64,000 bases of DNA from Phytoseiulus persimilis (taxonomy: Eukaryota; Arthropoda; Arachnida; Mesostigmata; Phytoseiidae), in the NCBI GenBank assembly GCA_037576195.1, contig CM075104.1:25436211-25500210 (forward strand), read 5' to 3'. Under the pieces are notes generated by a model. It was not told the DNA's origin. It saw nothing but the letters and a program-made list of their open reading frames with translations, and ran no database searches. The translations under genes and the position numbers were made by a program. Positions 24,159 through 36,577 of the stretch are shown piece after piece (within the stretch, counting starts at the first letter, position 1; the number at the start of each line of letters is the position of its first letter).

Positions 24159-26957
24159 TCAGCCACATCCCTGAATTTGTCTTGACGGGTCTCTTCTCCG
24201 TTCAGAGAGTTCTTCTCCCGCGCCGACCATAAATCTCGTCATGGAATGAGTGGAGTTCGTTTCTTTTTGAACCTCCTCGTAGGCTCGCACGCTCCTATTC
24301 CACAATCCATTGGAAATCACGAACTCTGTGTTCAAGGATACCCGATTTGTCTCCGCCGAGTTCTTTCTCCCGAGTATTCTCCACAAGGACACTGAGCCAT
24401 CCAGGCATGGACGTCGCAGTTGACCCTCCTGAAAAAGTCACGCGATCTGTTCACTCGTTGGGAGGTCCAACGAAACCGAGTAGAACGTGCTGTATCCGTT
24501 TTCTCGTATAAAACGCGTTACTTGCTGCATACGAAAGCACGTAATGCGAAAACAACAGCAACCGTATAGATTCCTAATGTAGCTCGTTTTGCCAGCAGAA
24601 GGACACTTTCACAGTCGCGAACATTCTTTTCCACTCCCTACGCTGAGCATGGAATCTAACGCGTCCGGGACGTGGCTCCAGTTTAATCTGTTCTCCTGCA
24701 ATCTTGACGGCGGCAGTTGACTTTTGGGCGCTGACCCGTACACGCAGCTCCGGAGCGACGACAACCCGGTTCCAGAAAGTCTAATCTGCTCGTTTCCCAC
24801 AAAATACGTTGACCTAGTTTGGCCCATCAAACGACAGCCTGTGCGTCTCTTTCAGAATCGTTCCCTTTTCGGCACTGCGATAACAGAGCAGACTCCCACA
24901 ATTACTTCTTATTCCTCCGGAGCTAGGGGAGGCATCTCTCCACCGGCGCGAGAATGGAGGGGATGATGGCGCCATCTATCAAGCAATGCTTGAGCTGATG
25001 GGTCAAAAAGCCACGTTCGCAGATATCATCAAGCTCCGAACTCAGTATTGAACGAATTCGGGATTCCCATTACGCAAGAGGATACACTCCGTGTCGGAAT
25101 TGCCGCCAAGTCACCGCTCGCCGGAGTCACAGATACCCTCCCTTTCTTAGTCTGAATACAGTTGAAATCTGACGCATTTTTCCCGGCCTTTGTCGAAGGC
25201 CCCAGAGACTACTCGGGCTGCGATAGAAATTGTGTAATCCGCTGGCGACATTGAAATGGGAAATTCGAGAGAGTTTCGTGAGGTCTTGCACTGGTACGGC
25301 TGGATCAGATTGTTGACACAGAGTTGTGATCAGTCGTCGGCCGTCACTCATCGAGGTTTGAAGACCTCCGAAAAGCTCGAAGGATACTTTCGACGTCGGG
25401 CTTTGGGAGCGGTATCGATGCCGCATCTATCTAGAGATTATCTATCCCCGCCGTGAATGACTCGCACTCCAAAAATCACTGGAGAGTCAACTCCTTCTTC
25501 GAGGAAGTCGGAAGTTCGACGAAAGCGGCATCCTTAGATGAAAATTGAGGTTCGGATGAGCAATATATCGGCACATTCCTCTCCCACACGCCGTCCGAAC
25601 ACTCTCTGGTCGGAATCCATGCGTTCTGTCGCGGAGTCGTTTTCTTTTTGAGCAGCCTGGAAATCTGAGCAAACTATTATAGATCTGGAGCCTCAACCTG
25701 TGCCAGGCTCCACGAGAAAGAATCAAATGAAAAGTGGTTTTCATTCCCAACCTGTTCACGGTCGGCAGAGAAAACCACCACTCTTGTTTCCATGGGCGTC
25801 CGAAAGATCTATGATGGGCACTCCAATCAAGTCGTCCCAGGAAACACTCCAAACGTAGGCAAAACTTGCTCACAGAAAAGACGGAAGACAACGCTCCATT
25901 CTCTGACGAGTTCGGGTACGCCTCGTGCACGCAGTCCCGCGGCGGGCATGGAAGCACCACGGGTTCGATCCAACCAAAATAACCATGAACCAGCCTCGAA
26001 GCAATAAATCTCATGGTCGCTTCGGTGAAGGTGGAAGTTTGGGGACGAACGTCGACTTCTCGTCCCTAGAGGCGCGCTCGCGAAAGCTCCACCACGGCAG
26101 AACAGACGATGGCGTCAGATCGGCTGCTCAAATTATCTCTCTTGGTGAGCCCTCGAATCCAAAACTTCATCATTTGGTACGATGTTCCGGAGAGCCACGT
26201 GTGCCATGGGATCGAATCCTTTCGCTGCGCTCTCTACTCCTCAGGAGACAATCTGTTGCCCGCAAAATGTGAGCCAAGCGGGTAAGTGAGTGGGAGACGG
26301 GAGTTAGAGCACCCGAGCGACTCCCGAAGGATAGATTCCTGCTCGTGTTTCCAATTCGAGGATTGGAAGTGTGTTCAATGTCGACCCTGGAGCTTGATAT
26401 GAAACTTTCCCAATTGAAATCCCTCCAAAAGAGCTCCGTGGCGTTACAGATTAGCAGCGGCCTCCCACGGTTCCGATTGTCGTGGTGGGGAGAATCGGCA
26501 ACAAAATTCATGCAAGGCGCTCCTCGCCTGTTATCGGTACAACATTAGCGCGAGAGAGAGAGCTGTCGTCGCCCCAGCGTTGTCATGCGTGACGTGTGAA
26601 GATCCAACTTTATCTTGACAGGAGTACGGAATGATGGATGCTGTAGGCATCGTGTCCGCTTCATCGAGCAGCATGGGGATTCGTTCTCACATTGGCCGTG
26701 GGATGAATTCGTGTGACGTCAGGCGCTTGCTTCCGCCGTTTCGTCAGATCGAAATTTCTTCTCGTGGGAACGAGCGAGCGGTGTTCTCCTTCTAGGAAAT
26801 CCTGAAAAGATCTCGACGGCTGCACCGCGCACGAACTTTCCTTATCTGCGTGGAATGGGCAAGCCGATTCGTTCGATGCGAGCTTCGTCGGAACGATTCC
26901 CCAGTGAGCTCCGTTTGTTTTCTTGGTGAGAGCCGTAGGGAAACAATCGAAGTTCAC
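24159..26957 (-). pseudogene. BEL/Pao LTR-retrotransposon pol relic: RT, RNase H, integrase
   Basis: Minus-strand pieces appear in the exact order of BEL/Pao pol. At 26957-26661 RSFQDFLEGEHRSLV resembles the DIExxFLQIxLxEEDRD motif of RT. Near 26460-26390 GALLEGFQLGKF resembles the GGFxLRKW motif. Near 26060-25940 STFVPKLPPSPKRP and RFIASRLVHGYFGWIEPVVL match the TKR...SxxxxxFDPxGWxxPVxL junction. In 25426-25127 QDLTKLSRISHFNVAS and LHNFYRSPSSL match the IQxLT...WxHVxSxxNPADxxSRGxSxxxL stretch. At 24830-24609 CVYGSAPKSQLPPSRL resembles the integrase CxxC...LPxxR motif, and in 24392-24159 EFVISNGLWNRSVRAYEEVQ resembles the SDNGTNFxxAxxEL motif. Frameshifts and stops break every block. LTRs were not found. 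Confidence 0.65.
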
Positions 26958-27999
26958 GGGAAGGAAAGAACTCTCAAACCAGAATAGACCTTCGAGAAGT
27001 TTCTTCTGGTGGTTCTCTAACTCACGAATGAAGTTTGGAGGAGACCCACCCTAGAAGTTACAACGAAGGTCGAACGAGGAGGATGAGAACTGGAGCGTTA
27101 CGATAGGCCCACAAATTTTGCCGCTGGAGGAGAATCGTTGCTTTGTCTGCTGGGGATGATCCCGTTCGCGCTGCAGTCATTCGATTTCTGATTCGGACGC
27201 CGATGAAGCGAATTCAGGAGGAACCAGGCGGCTCGCCGAGTTCAGTCGCTGTGGAAGTCGGAACTGGTATCAGACTAGACGCTGACTTCTTTTCTGAACT
27301 TATGTACCGAGCCACTACCTCGATCCACCGTGACAGGGGGCATGCAACGAAGGAGAAAAAGGTCATCGACCGTCTCCCAACCGAAATTCACAAGGTCACC
27401 AAGAGTTGCGATTCCGGGAGAAAAAGCCGAAGCCCAAATGTGATGATCGTTCCTGATTGAGCTCAATGTCTTCCGGGAAGGCTCACCAGCAGTGATGCGA
27501 GGGAAGGTATGACAAAGATGGGAAACGAATCGTCCCAGATCACATCGTGACTTCGTCAACTTCCCCTTAACAGGAGATGGCTCTCGATGAGATCATCTGG
27601 CTATGCAGCATTCGGCTTTAATGAGAATACTTACAATGTATTCATGGCTATAGAAAAAAGTGGAACGACGCAATCCTGATTGAAAGAGGCAGATTCCAAA
27701 GACGAGAGATCAAGACGAAATTATCAACCTCCTACGACAGGGCGTCGCTCGAACTGACTGTCTATATCGCCCGTTTGAAGCGTCAAACGAATCGAATTTC
27801 TTGAGCTTTTTCCGTGGACATTTGGGATCAGACAGCGGGAGTGTGTAGGGAGACGAATCACAGTTTCTGAAAGAACAAGAGTTCGAAGCCGTGATTCGCC
27901 TGAATGGGCCGCGAATCACTCGAATGAGGTGAGAGAACCTTCTCCAGGTTTCTACCGAACAGACATTCAGCTTGATTGCATGAATTTTGTTGAAAATAA
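26958..27999. other. No recognisable gene
   Basis: Unassigned sequence between the BEL/Pao relic (minus) and the LINE (plus). It may contain eroded gag/protease of the first or 5' sequence of the second; no motif supports either. Confidence 0.4.
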
Positions 28000-28022
28000 A
28001 GCCACCGACTCAGTCACTTTCT

Positions 28023-28142
28023 ATGAAGTCTATTTATGAGTCAATGGAAGCTAGGGGAGTGACATTGCTCAACGAAACCGAAACTCCCACATACGTCAGC
28101 ACAACAGGGTGCAGCACAATCGACTTATACTTCGCCAAGTGA
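28023..28142 (+). pseudogene. LINE endonuclease C-terminus
   Basis: The frame reads GVTLLNETETPTYVSTTGCS followed by TIDLYFAK and a stop. This matches the end of the apurinic-like endonuclease of LINEs (LLN...PTxxxxxGxSxIDLxF), in which the Asp of the IDL motif helps form the active site. The next frame (28153-28374) begins SVWNHLVRKHLPVH, where the family has its SDHxPV-type segment, so a frameshift separates the two. Confidence 0.65.
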
Positions 28143-28378
28143 CTCCTTCAAAGTGAAATCATACTCAGTCTGGAATCATCTAGTAAGAAAGCATCTCCCA
28201 GTTCACCTACAGGTAGAACCTCGAGGAATACGGCGAAATCTGCACTCCCGGCAAGAGATGCGATACTCCCGAATAATTCAGTGTCAAACGATGGAGAACG
28301 AACTGGAGCACGTGAGACACGACCAGCGAATCGAAATCGGAGACCCGGACATAACCGAAGGAATCATTCATTAAATTC

Positions 28379-28747
28379 ATGTCATACGGCCTTCGAAAGG
28401 CGAAACGGAGAAAACAGACAAAACGATGGTTCACCACAGAGTGCCGACAACTACTCCACAAGGCAAAGGATCTTTTGAGAAGACTGCGTAACGGAGCACA
28501 GGAGGCCAAGGAAGAATACCGTCGCGCCCGGATAGAATACCACGCGGAAGTCAAGGCGAGCAAGTTGCAAACCGCTGAAGAAGACGAACGGCAGATGGTA
28601 TCAAACGCGGAAGAAGAACCATACCGATACATAATCAGACGGAACAACAGAAGCATCTGCAATGCAACCCCGGAGTCGGTCAGGGACAATTTTGAGAGAC
28701 TTCTATTCGATCCGGAAACAGCACTACCAGAAGGAAGTGTCGAATAA
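28379..28747 (+). pseudogene. LINE endonuclease-RT linker
   Basis: A 122-codon frame rich in Lys, Arg and Glu. KRWFTTECRQLLHKAKDLLR followed by EEYRRARIEYHAEVKASKLQ is the charged coiled linker (WWxxEC...K....Y...R..Y...) that precedes RT in LINEs. It ends near FERLLFDPET, followed by a stop before the RT fingers. Confidence 0.7.
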
Positions 28748-28764
28748 CCGCTAAGCTTCGACCA

Positions 28765-29850
28765 GTGGTCGATCAACGTCCCGTGGACGCCCCTAGAAGT
28801 CCCAAGAAGTCGTCAGGTCTCTGCCGAAAGGAAAGAGTGCGGGCCCTGACGGACTATACTACGAACACTGGAAGCGACCATCCACATCACAGCGGATCTG
28901 ATCGCGCCTCTCTTCAACAATATCATGCTAGGAGGAAGAGTACCGAGTTCGTGGCATCCGGCCCGACTCACGCTACTGTTCAAAGGCAAGCCAGCGGATT
29001 CAAAGAGCAACTTGGATCTCTTCAGGGGGATCGCGAGCGAGACGACCCTCAAGAAATTTTCTTCAAGGGAGTGATCAGAAGAATCGAGTTCTTGATCCCA
29101 CCTGCCTCCGCAAGCAAGTTCGGTTTCCGATGAGGCCTTGGAACGCAAGACGCGCTCCACGTCGTGATGTCGGAAATAGAGAGAAGTTTCGCCACGAAGG
29201 GGCATACGTATGCCATTCTGATAGACTGTCAGAAAGCTTTCGACTTGGCACCAAGACAGAGAATGGTAAGCGCCTTCAAGCGAGCAGGAGTCAATGGGCA
29301 ACTTCTCAAAGTCATTGAGAGTTTCTACCACGGAGACTCCCTCGAAGTCAACATCGGAGCAGGAATCAGCGTTGACATACAACAGAACCGCGGAACACCA
29401 CAAGGCGATCCACTAAGCTGCACGGGGTTCTCACTCCTACTTGCAGAGCTCCCCGCGAAGGTCATTGATGAATGTAGAACAGGGACGATCGCAATGTTTG
29501 CGGATGACATTATCATTCTCCATCGAAGCCGGAGCCTACTCCAAGAGATGCTCGACGTAGTGAGCGAACATCTTGAGGAGGAAGGACTACGACTCAATGC
29601 TTCGAAGACAGTGGTGATGAAGATTAGACGAAGAGGCCGACTCAGCCGACATGACCGAATTTTGTGGAAAGGAAACCAATTGGAATTCGTGCCATCAGCA
29701 AAATACCTCGGGCTTCGCTTGCAGACAACTGGGACATGCTTCACGGAGCATGTCCAAGAGGTTTGCTGCAAGACGATCGCTACAATGTACGGAGACACCG
29801 GGGACCCCTACAAATTGTCTATCTCCACCGCCATGAAGTTGTTCTCATAA
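28765..29850 (+). pseudogene. LINE reverse transcriptase domain
   Basis: The domain would copy element RNA at a nicked target site. The fingers are visible around 28840-29130: AGPDGLYYEHWK and GRVPSSWHPARLTLLFKGK in one frame, then FFKGVIRRIEF and KFGFR in another, so a frameshift lies near 29060. A TGA at 29131-29133 interrupts the frame that continues as GLGTQDALHVV into the open frame 29164-29850. That frame holds motif A (AILIDCQKAFDLAPR), motif B (RGTPQGDPLSCTGFSLLLAE), the catalytic FADD box at residues 112-115, motif D (GLRLNASKTVVMK) and motif E (AKYLGLRL). The palm is intact in sequence, but the stop and shifts mean no full protein is made from this copy. Confidence 0.85.
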
Positions 29851-30371
29851 AAGCCCTACCAAAACTCTCTCACGGTATGGACCGCGTATGGAGACATCTC
29901 ACAGTGAGAAATTCCCGAGAACTCGAGAGCTGCTACTGCACTTATCTCAAACGAGCCTTTCGAGTCCACAAAAGCGCACGAAATCGCTACTTGTACGTGC
30001 TGTCGGACAGTGATGTACCCTTTGTGGAGATCATGAGAAGAAGACTCAAGACAGGAAATACGCCAGCGTCCCTCGCAATCATCAAGGATTGGAAACATAA
30101 GGTCGGGGCGGTACGCACGGAGCTTGAAGGGGATCCGATCCTCAAACGCCGCGGAATATGGAGTGCCAAAATGTACCCAAGAAGGTACCTCTTCGCTAGG
30201 TACCTCATACACGGGTTCCACAATCAACTGTGTAGTAGAGAGAATTGTCATGCGCCCAGTGATGTGTGTTCATCTAAATACTGCGGTCAGAGCTGTCCAA
30301 GATATCATGCTATAGTTTGTGAGATGAGACCCGGACTCGACAAAATGGGAGGTGCAGAGCACCATGTGTAA
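29851..30371 (+). pseudogene. LINE C-terminal thumb and cysteine-rich tail
   Basis: The reading continues in another frame (within 29664-30371) after a shift near 29848: LPKLSHGMDRVWRH, then a basic helical part, then a Cys/His-rich stretch CSRENCHAPSDVCSSKYCG and QSCPRYHAIVCEMRPGL. Clustered Cys and His suggest a zinc-binding nucleic-acid contact, as seen at the C-terminus of several LINE clades. The spacing is not one I can assign to a named clade. Confidence 0.6.
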
Positions 30372-30400
30372 CTAACACGCAATAAATCTGTTATTATGAA

Positions 30401-31920
30401 GTCTATCCACGTCGGAACGATCTATCCACGATGTGCCACATCATTCTGCCAGCCCTCGTCATCCCTGTTTCCTGAGGGGAATCGTCAGCGGCCGGTTCGA
30501 TTCTCAGGATTCAAATTCTGATCATAGAAGCAGAATGCCAATCATTCCCTCTGAGCGCATCGAAACTATCGTGAGAGTTCTCAGAATTTCCAGCGAGAGC
30601 CGTTCAAGCTATCATTATGAGCCTAGGAATATAACAGATAGCCAGTGGAGAGTAGTTGATTGTCCTTACCTTTCACGGTCAACAAGGCTCCCACATCTGA
30701 GGCGCTGACGACGAGAATGAAGAGCTCCGAGAAATCGGGAGCGGAAGCACACGGCTTCGAGTCAATTCCGCCGCTGAAACATCGTACGCTTCATTGAGTT
30801 GTTGTGCTCTAGTGTTGTCGAATTCCTTGAGAATCAGTTTCGAGTGTGATCCCGCGATCTGTGAGATATTCCTGATGAAAGCTGAGCTGACCGCACACCA
30901 TGAGGAGCCTCCGGAGCTGGTCAACATCTGAGGGACTTTAGATCTCCTTGACCTTTTCCATGAATCCATCTTTGGCTGACTCGGTCCTCCAATGCGACTG
31001 GAGAGGCGACCAATTCCGCGGATTCACTCCCGCATTCACCTCGTTCAGACTCCCAAACACTCTCCATAAGTGAATCTCGTTCTCACGATGGTATCGATAT
31101 CAGTATTGGCGACGAATCTGTAAAAACTGATCCATCATCTCTCAGTATTTTTCGAGAGTTTTGAAAGTTACCGTTCCAAGGGAACGTACGAAGGGTGCGA
31201 CGAGAGTAGGAAGAATGTCTCCGCCTGCCTTCTGGAAGATTGTTGCCAGGAAGAGATCGATCGTTGAAGAGTCATCAATGAGCGGATAAAAATTTCTTGG
31301 CTTGCTTCGGAGGTCTAGAGATCCACATATTATAGGAGTTATTCTCCAGCGATCGACTTATTTTCTGAATGGTTCGACCTTGGGTGGGACTCTCGACCAC
31401 TAGACGAGTCTTGACGGCGCAATCGCAAACCTGAATCGCCTTCCCACTGAAGATTTTGGTCGTCTCTACCAACTCCTCTTATTCGCCTTCAGAAAGGACG
31501 CTTCAACGTCTAGGATAGCTACGATGTGCTTCCCGTAGAGTTCGCTGCCGCTCTCGCGATCTCCCCCGCTCAAGATGGAAGAGTTCTTCCCACCGACTTC
31601 GGGGCGAGAACTGTCGAAAACGTCTTTTATTAGTTTAAGTGACCCCGCGGTTCTCCGTTTCGGCTATCTTGTAGCATCGACACTTGTATCGAGGGCGTCT
31701 TGTTTCTCTGATGGAACGAGTTTCTCAGGTCGCCCTTGTCGCTGGTGAGCTCTCTTTTTCTTTTTGCGTCCAAGTCGACCTTCCGAGGACACAACTGTCG
31801 AATTCGGCAGGAAGCACCGTTTTCTTCCTCGAGAAACTCGAATGAATTGGGCTCCACAAATGTCTCTGGCTTGCCCGGTACTTTCGAGGACAAACCTCGA
31901 CCGAAGGGACTCAGAAAATA
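30401..31920. other. No recognisable gene
   Basis: Short frames on both strands (up to 96 codons) without recognised motifs. Confidence 0.45.
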
Positions 31921-31924
31921 GACA

Positions 31925-32225
31925 TCAATTTCAAACCTCGAAGATTCGGAAATTCATTTCCAACTCGAAAATTCATTCCTGACTAGAAAACTGGTACCCG
32001 ACTCGACAAATGGTACCCGACTCGAAAACTGGTCCCCGACTCGAAAATTATTCTCCGATTCGAAAACTGAATTTCGGGTCAGAGGCAGTCGTTGACTAGA
32101 CGCCGAAGAATCTGACGCGTCGCAGAAGACTCCAAATATTCGGAAATTGATTTTTGAGTCAGAAAGTAACTTCCGAGTCGAAGAATAATTCCCAAGTCGG
32201 AAGATAATTCTCCAATTTTTCGTGA
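31925..32225 (+). repeat. Degenerate 19-20-bp tandem repeat
   Basis: From about 31940 to 32065 a unit of the type ACTCGAAAACTGGTCCCCG repeats about six times (ACTAGAAAACTGGTACCCG, ACTCGACAAATGGTACCCG, ACTCGAAAATTATTCTCCG and so on). After a gap of unrelated bases, a related unit (GAGTCGAAGAATAATTCCCA, AGTCGGAAGATAATTCTCCA) follows at about 32140-32215. A similar ...CGAGTCGGAAATTATCTCCG... motif recurs near 40.07 kb. Confidence 0.65.
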
Positions 32226-32229
32226 TTCG

Positions 32230-35200
32230 AAAATCGATTGTCCATAGCTACGAACCATTTGCGAGGCGGTTTCTCCTCATGGAACTCAGTACAAATCAAA
32301 TACTATGCTAAAGGCTGCGCTCCGGATTCAGTCGCATTCGCAGAATAACTTTCCAGCCACGATCTTCAGTGGACTCTACCAGATCGGGCTCTTGCCTAGC
32401 ACTCATTCCAGGTATGCGAAAGTGGTCATCCGCACCAGTTTATACGGCTGATTGCTTGGTCTGTTCCCTGACGTTGAGTTATTCTCGCCACTGACAAGAG
32501 CACCCGGACTGCCGCCTAAAGATTCAGGACTCGGGGCCATTATCAATCATCATCGAGTACGAGCAAATGACGGAAGCCTTTTCCGATCATCGGGTCCGAT
32601 TAGTTCTCTGTCACACAACGCCAGTAGGTTTTGCTAAGCCTCGTTGGATTGGTCTGTGAGAAAGAATCGAAACGAAGCAACGGAACGCCAGGAGCATTCA
32701 AACGGTAAGCATTCCGGTCTGGTGGTCCGCCCAAGGAGAAGTGGGACTTGTATGCAATGAGTAGTCGCATAGATCAAGAAGAGACGTCCGGAGCCGTTGT
32801 CCTTGGGAATAGCGCCGCAGTCAGATAAGCGGGTCATTTTACGCCTCCTGGAAGAGCGATTCTCTACCCGGCCGGAGAACCAGGTCCTAGGCGTGAGCCG
32901 CCGTCCACGCTTGATTATGGCAGTACTCCCAGCAGAAACTTGGCCCGAGAGAGCGACAGAGTTTGTCAGTCAATGATGAGTAGCACGGAAAGGACGGCGA
33001 ACTGCGTCGAGTTCTTGGAGCGTTGTATCTACTGGAGGATGCCTGTAGCATCCGTCACGATGACTTATTTGTTGGTCGTCTCAGCACAGCTGTTGATGGG
33101 AACAGAATGCGCCTCCTGGAACTGGCTCGAGATTCATTCTGTCACCAACGCTATCTAAATCTTCGGAATCCTCCACCGGTATCCGGACGGCACAGTTCTC
33201 TCATGCTCGTGGTATAATCGGCTTTGCTCCGATTTCCTTCCTCCATCTTACTGCGCGGTGAGGGGCATGAGATTCTCTCGAGCGGGAAAGCTTACTTGGG
33301 ATGCGTATTCGACGATTCGTCGTAGAATGAGCACACACATGATCGGCATACCAGAATACGGAATGGTAACTTATGGCTGTCCCAAGACCCTCTCAGGATC
33401 GTTTCTCTGGAATGCATCCCTTTTTTCTCTCGACCCGGACACGCGCATGCGACTAATCCCAGTCATTATTCGATGGTCTCCGATGGAGGCGCCGCGGCTA
33501 TATTCTCCGCACTCGCTGTAATCACGGGCTGGATTCGAGCGTTAGGAACTTCTAGCCAGTCTCACTACTCCCGACGACGAGCCGTAACGAACTTATCCCC
33601 GGACGACTGCCGGAGAAGCCCGCTTGCTTACATGCCATTCCAAGTTCAAATCGATGTCGGTGCGCGCATTCGTTGCTCAATCTTCGACCGAAGTTTTCTT
33701 GCTTATGAATATTCATGGCACCGTCGGTTTGCAATGCTGAGTGTCATCAGAATGATATGGGGAATGTTATCTATTCTCTGAATCAGAACTCTGCGGACCT
33801 ACATGACTCCCTGCTCCCAGCTTCCAGACATGTGATCTGCTCGCTCTGAAATCCTGAAGCTCCGTCCGGTTGCCACAAAACACGGCCGTCCATGACCTGA
33901 GTGTGAGGAGCCAGAATGATCGTGTGACTTCCGAAACTATCCGATAAGCTCAGCGAATCCTGGGAGCGATTCCGGGAAACATCCTTGCGCCTTGGTGGAA
34001 ATTAGGCCCGAACAAATGAGAGGTTCCACTGAGGATGATCTAGATAAAGACCAAGACACTACAATGAGAGCCGGGACTATTTCTCCGAAACTGGTGTGAG
34101 CTGCTCGGAGCTACAACACAGACCAGCCGTCGAGCGGTCGACGAGCTCACGAACGAGAAAGTTGACGAATATGCGAAGCGTCCTCGGCCGTTTGCGTATC
34201 TTCCACAGCATTGAGACGGAGAAGGTGGAATGGAGAAGACATCGGCCCACACACACATCCCGTTTCGCTCCCGACAATCATCTCACAACCTCACTGACCG
34301 CATCCGCCTGCTGCGTTCCGGATGAAAGCAATGCTTCGGGCAGATCATATTTGGAGCAGACGATGAACCCAATCAAGGGTGCCATGGACGGAACAACTCA
34401 CCGTTTTCAACCATCCACGGTAACAAGAACGGGCTTCATATCGCTGCAAGGAGCGATCGTCCGCAATGATACGGTTAAAGGCAGTGGCGGTGACATCGAT
34501 ATTCCTTATCGTCACCGTTGGGCATTCAAAGTTTTTGTAGCTTGTGAAACTAGAATTTCGGTTGAGACGTGCCATTGACGCCCGTCCGTCGACATCGATA
34601 CCCGGGCAAGCATCAGCCTCGTCAAAACTCGCTACCGGTTATCAAAGTTTTTGGTCTCGAAGCTATGAATTCTCGGATCGATCCGTGTCCCTGTATGACT
34701 GCTCGCCGATCGCAGAGTGGAAAACATTCGTGACGAGAGCGTTTCTCGGATTCTTTCCAATGGCTGCACAAGTCGGCTGAGATCGACTCATGGAAGTTTG
34801 TCAACAATTTTTCATCTGGATGGATCCTGTCAAAAACGCAGATGCATGATCCGAACACCTCAGCATGATTCCGGTAGGCTGTCTCTGGATGGTCTGATCT
34901 GCGAACGGTGTGGGGCAGTCAATTCCCTCCCGACTTGAAGACGAGTTGACAGGAGTCTTCCTCAGCATGTTCTTGAGATCCGGGATGGTTTGTTTGCTCG
35001 ATAGCCAGTCAGACGGGATCGCTTCCCCTTTCTGACGATGAGTCAGGATTCCTGCCTAGCTATCAATCCCTCTACTCCGATTTGAAGAACTTCGCGAGCA
35101 ACACGACCTCGACAAGAGGATAGAGCTCTCCATCACCATGGCGCGGATACTTTCAGCCGGGTCTGACTTGACCACGCAGTCCGAAATTCTCCCCAGACCC

Positions 35201-36577
35201 ACATGTTATTCTAGGTTCTGCGTCGGGCACAAATTCCGAATGATATGCTCCGTAATTTCTCTCGAAATAATACAACTCCTCCAATGAAGATTCCCTCCCA
35301 TGTGAGTGGGATAAGTTCGCTCATCGAACGATTCCTCAGAACTATTGCTCACTCAGTTCACTGTTACCTCGTAATCGTGTGGGATATCTCAGAGCCGAAT
35401 GTGAATCATAAGGCCTGATTCTAACTGAGGCTTGGGATCCCCTGCCAGAACCCCCACGGATCAGAAGATCGGAGAAAACTGGCGGATTCCGATGAGACCA
35501 CCAGCGACCACGCTTCAAGGAGAGAACGGGAGAGAATTGATCCGTATCCTGAACGGTCGAGCTACGGAGGGGAGTTTCGCAACGTTCTTCCGATGCTTCG
35601 CTCCGATAACAATATCACTGGTGATGCGAGAACAGGAATAATGGGAAACTGCCGATCAGAACTGTGAGGAATGCAGGAATCATCTCGCTGTTAGAATGAG
35701 GAGAGAAAAGGCTGATCCCGGAGCCCTCACGACGTCACCTCATCGATTGCGCAGCAATCGGCTCAACCTAACGATTGACGGAGAGAGAGGCGGAGTTTCC
35801 AGGTAGGGCATATTGGAAGTCCCTCTTCATTCTTGAGGACACGGGATACGGAGTTTCGCTGGAGGTCTCGGGGCCGCAGCTTAACCGCTGCGCGCCATTT
35901 CTCGAAATTCAAATTTCCCACGAGAGATCTCTACCGAGTAGCGCTCCGGAAGTTCCTCTGTATACAGCAGACCCTTTCCTCGAGAACAGATCCCGTAGGA
36001 GCGACTTGCGAAGGAATTTTCCGGAACATTTTTCGAGTCTTGTAGCCGCTCCAGGAGCATTGCTCTCGCCTAATCAGCGCCTGCGTTGAATCCGAGCTTG
36101 TCCTTCCATTCAGAACAGGAAGGGATGTAGTATCACTGTGAATGCATGCGTGACAGCACTGCCCGATCGGAGCATTTAAGCCACTCACTTATCACTGACC
36201 TCGTAGCCTTTCGTCCGCCAGTCTGAGAATTTCCGTCTTTCCTTGTCGGCATGACGAATGGTTGAAAGCACTTCATTTTCGATCTGCATCCATCTTTATC
36301 TCCGGCAGTGTGAGGCACCCCGCGTTAGGGATTATGCATGCTGGTTCGAGGGCGGCCTACAGACGAGCGAACAGGAGATTTCCACGACGAGCGGAAAGGT
36401 CCTGCGCGCCGTTCCGTCAAAACACACTCACGCACGCACACGTAGGTTTATTCAGGTAAAGACACCTGCAAACGCGTCGCACTGCCATCCAGGAAAACAT
36501 ACGACCGCCAGCCGCCATTCGCTCGTAGCCGAACTCAGTCCACGATTCGGTCCGAACGCCGCTGTTACCCCCTAGTG
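32230..36577. other. No recognisable gene; unassigned sequence
   Basis: About 4.3 kb of short frames. The longest is 34096-34578 (plus, 160 codons), overlapped by minus-strand frames, with no domain recognised. A plus-strand stretch near 33.09-33.15 kb (GNRMRLLELARDSF) is faintly like a LINE endonuclease helix; it is not enough for a call. Confidence 0.4.

Larger units (their letters stand above)
28000..30400 (+). mobile_element. Non-LTR retrotransposon (LINE), 5'-truncated and frameshifted
   Basis: This spans the C-terminal end of an endonuclease domain, the endonuclease-RT linker, a reverse transcriptase and a cysteine-rich tail, all on the plus strand but split over three frames. The upstream part of the endonuclease (the GDFN region) cannot be found, so the copy appears truncated or too eroded there. 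AATAAA occurs at 30380-30385, and TCTATCCACG is repeated at 30403-30412 and 30421-30430, probably close to the 3' end. No clear target-site duplication was found. Much of the RT is well preserved compared with the LTR relics around it, so this insertion may be younger. Clade cannot be fixed by eye. Confidence 0.85.

Noticed and set aside
28207..28776. 189-codon minus-strand frame, and 196 codons at 28813-29403
   Set aside because: Antisense to the LINE linker and RT; Ser/Leu-rich shadow frames.
33023..33217. Possible LINE endonuclease stretch (GNRMRLLELARDSF)
   Set aside because: Single short match without GDFN or SDH motifs.
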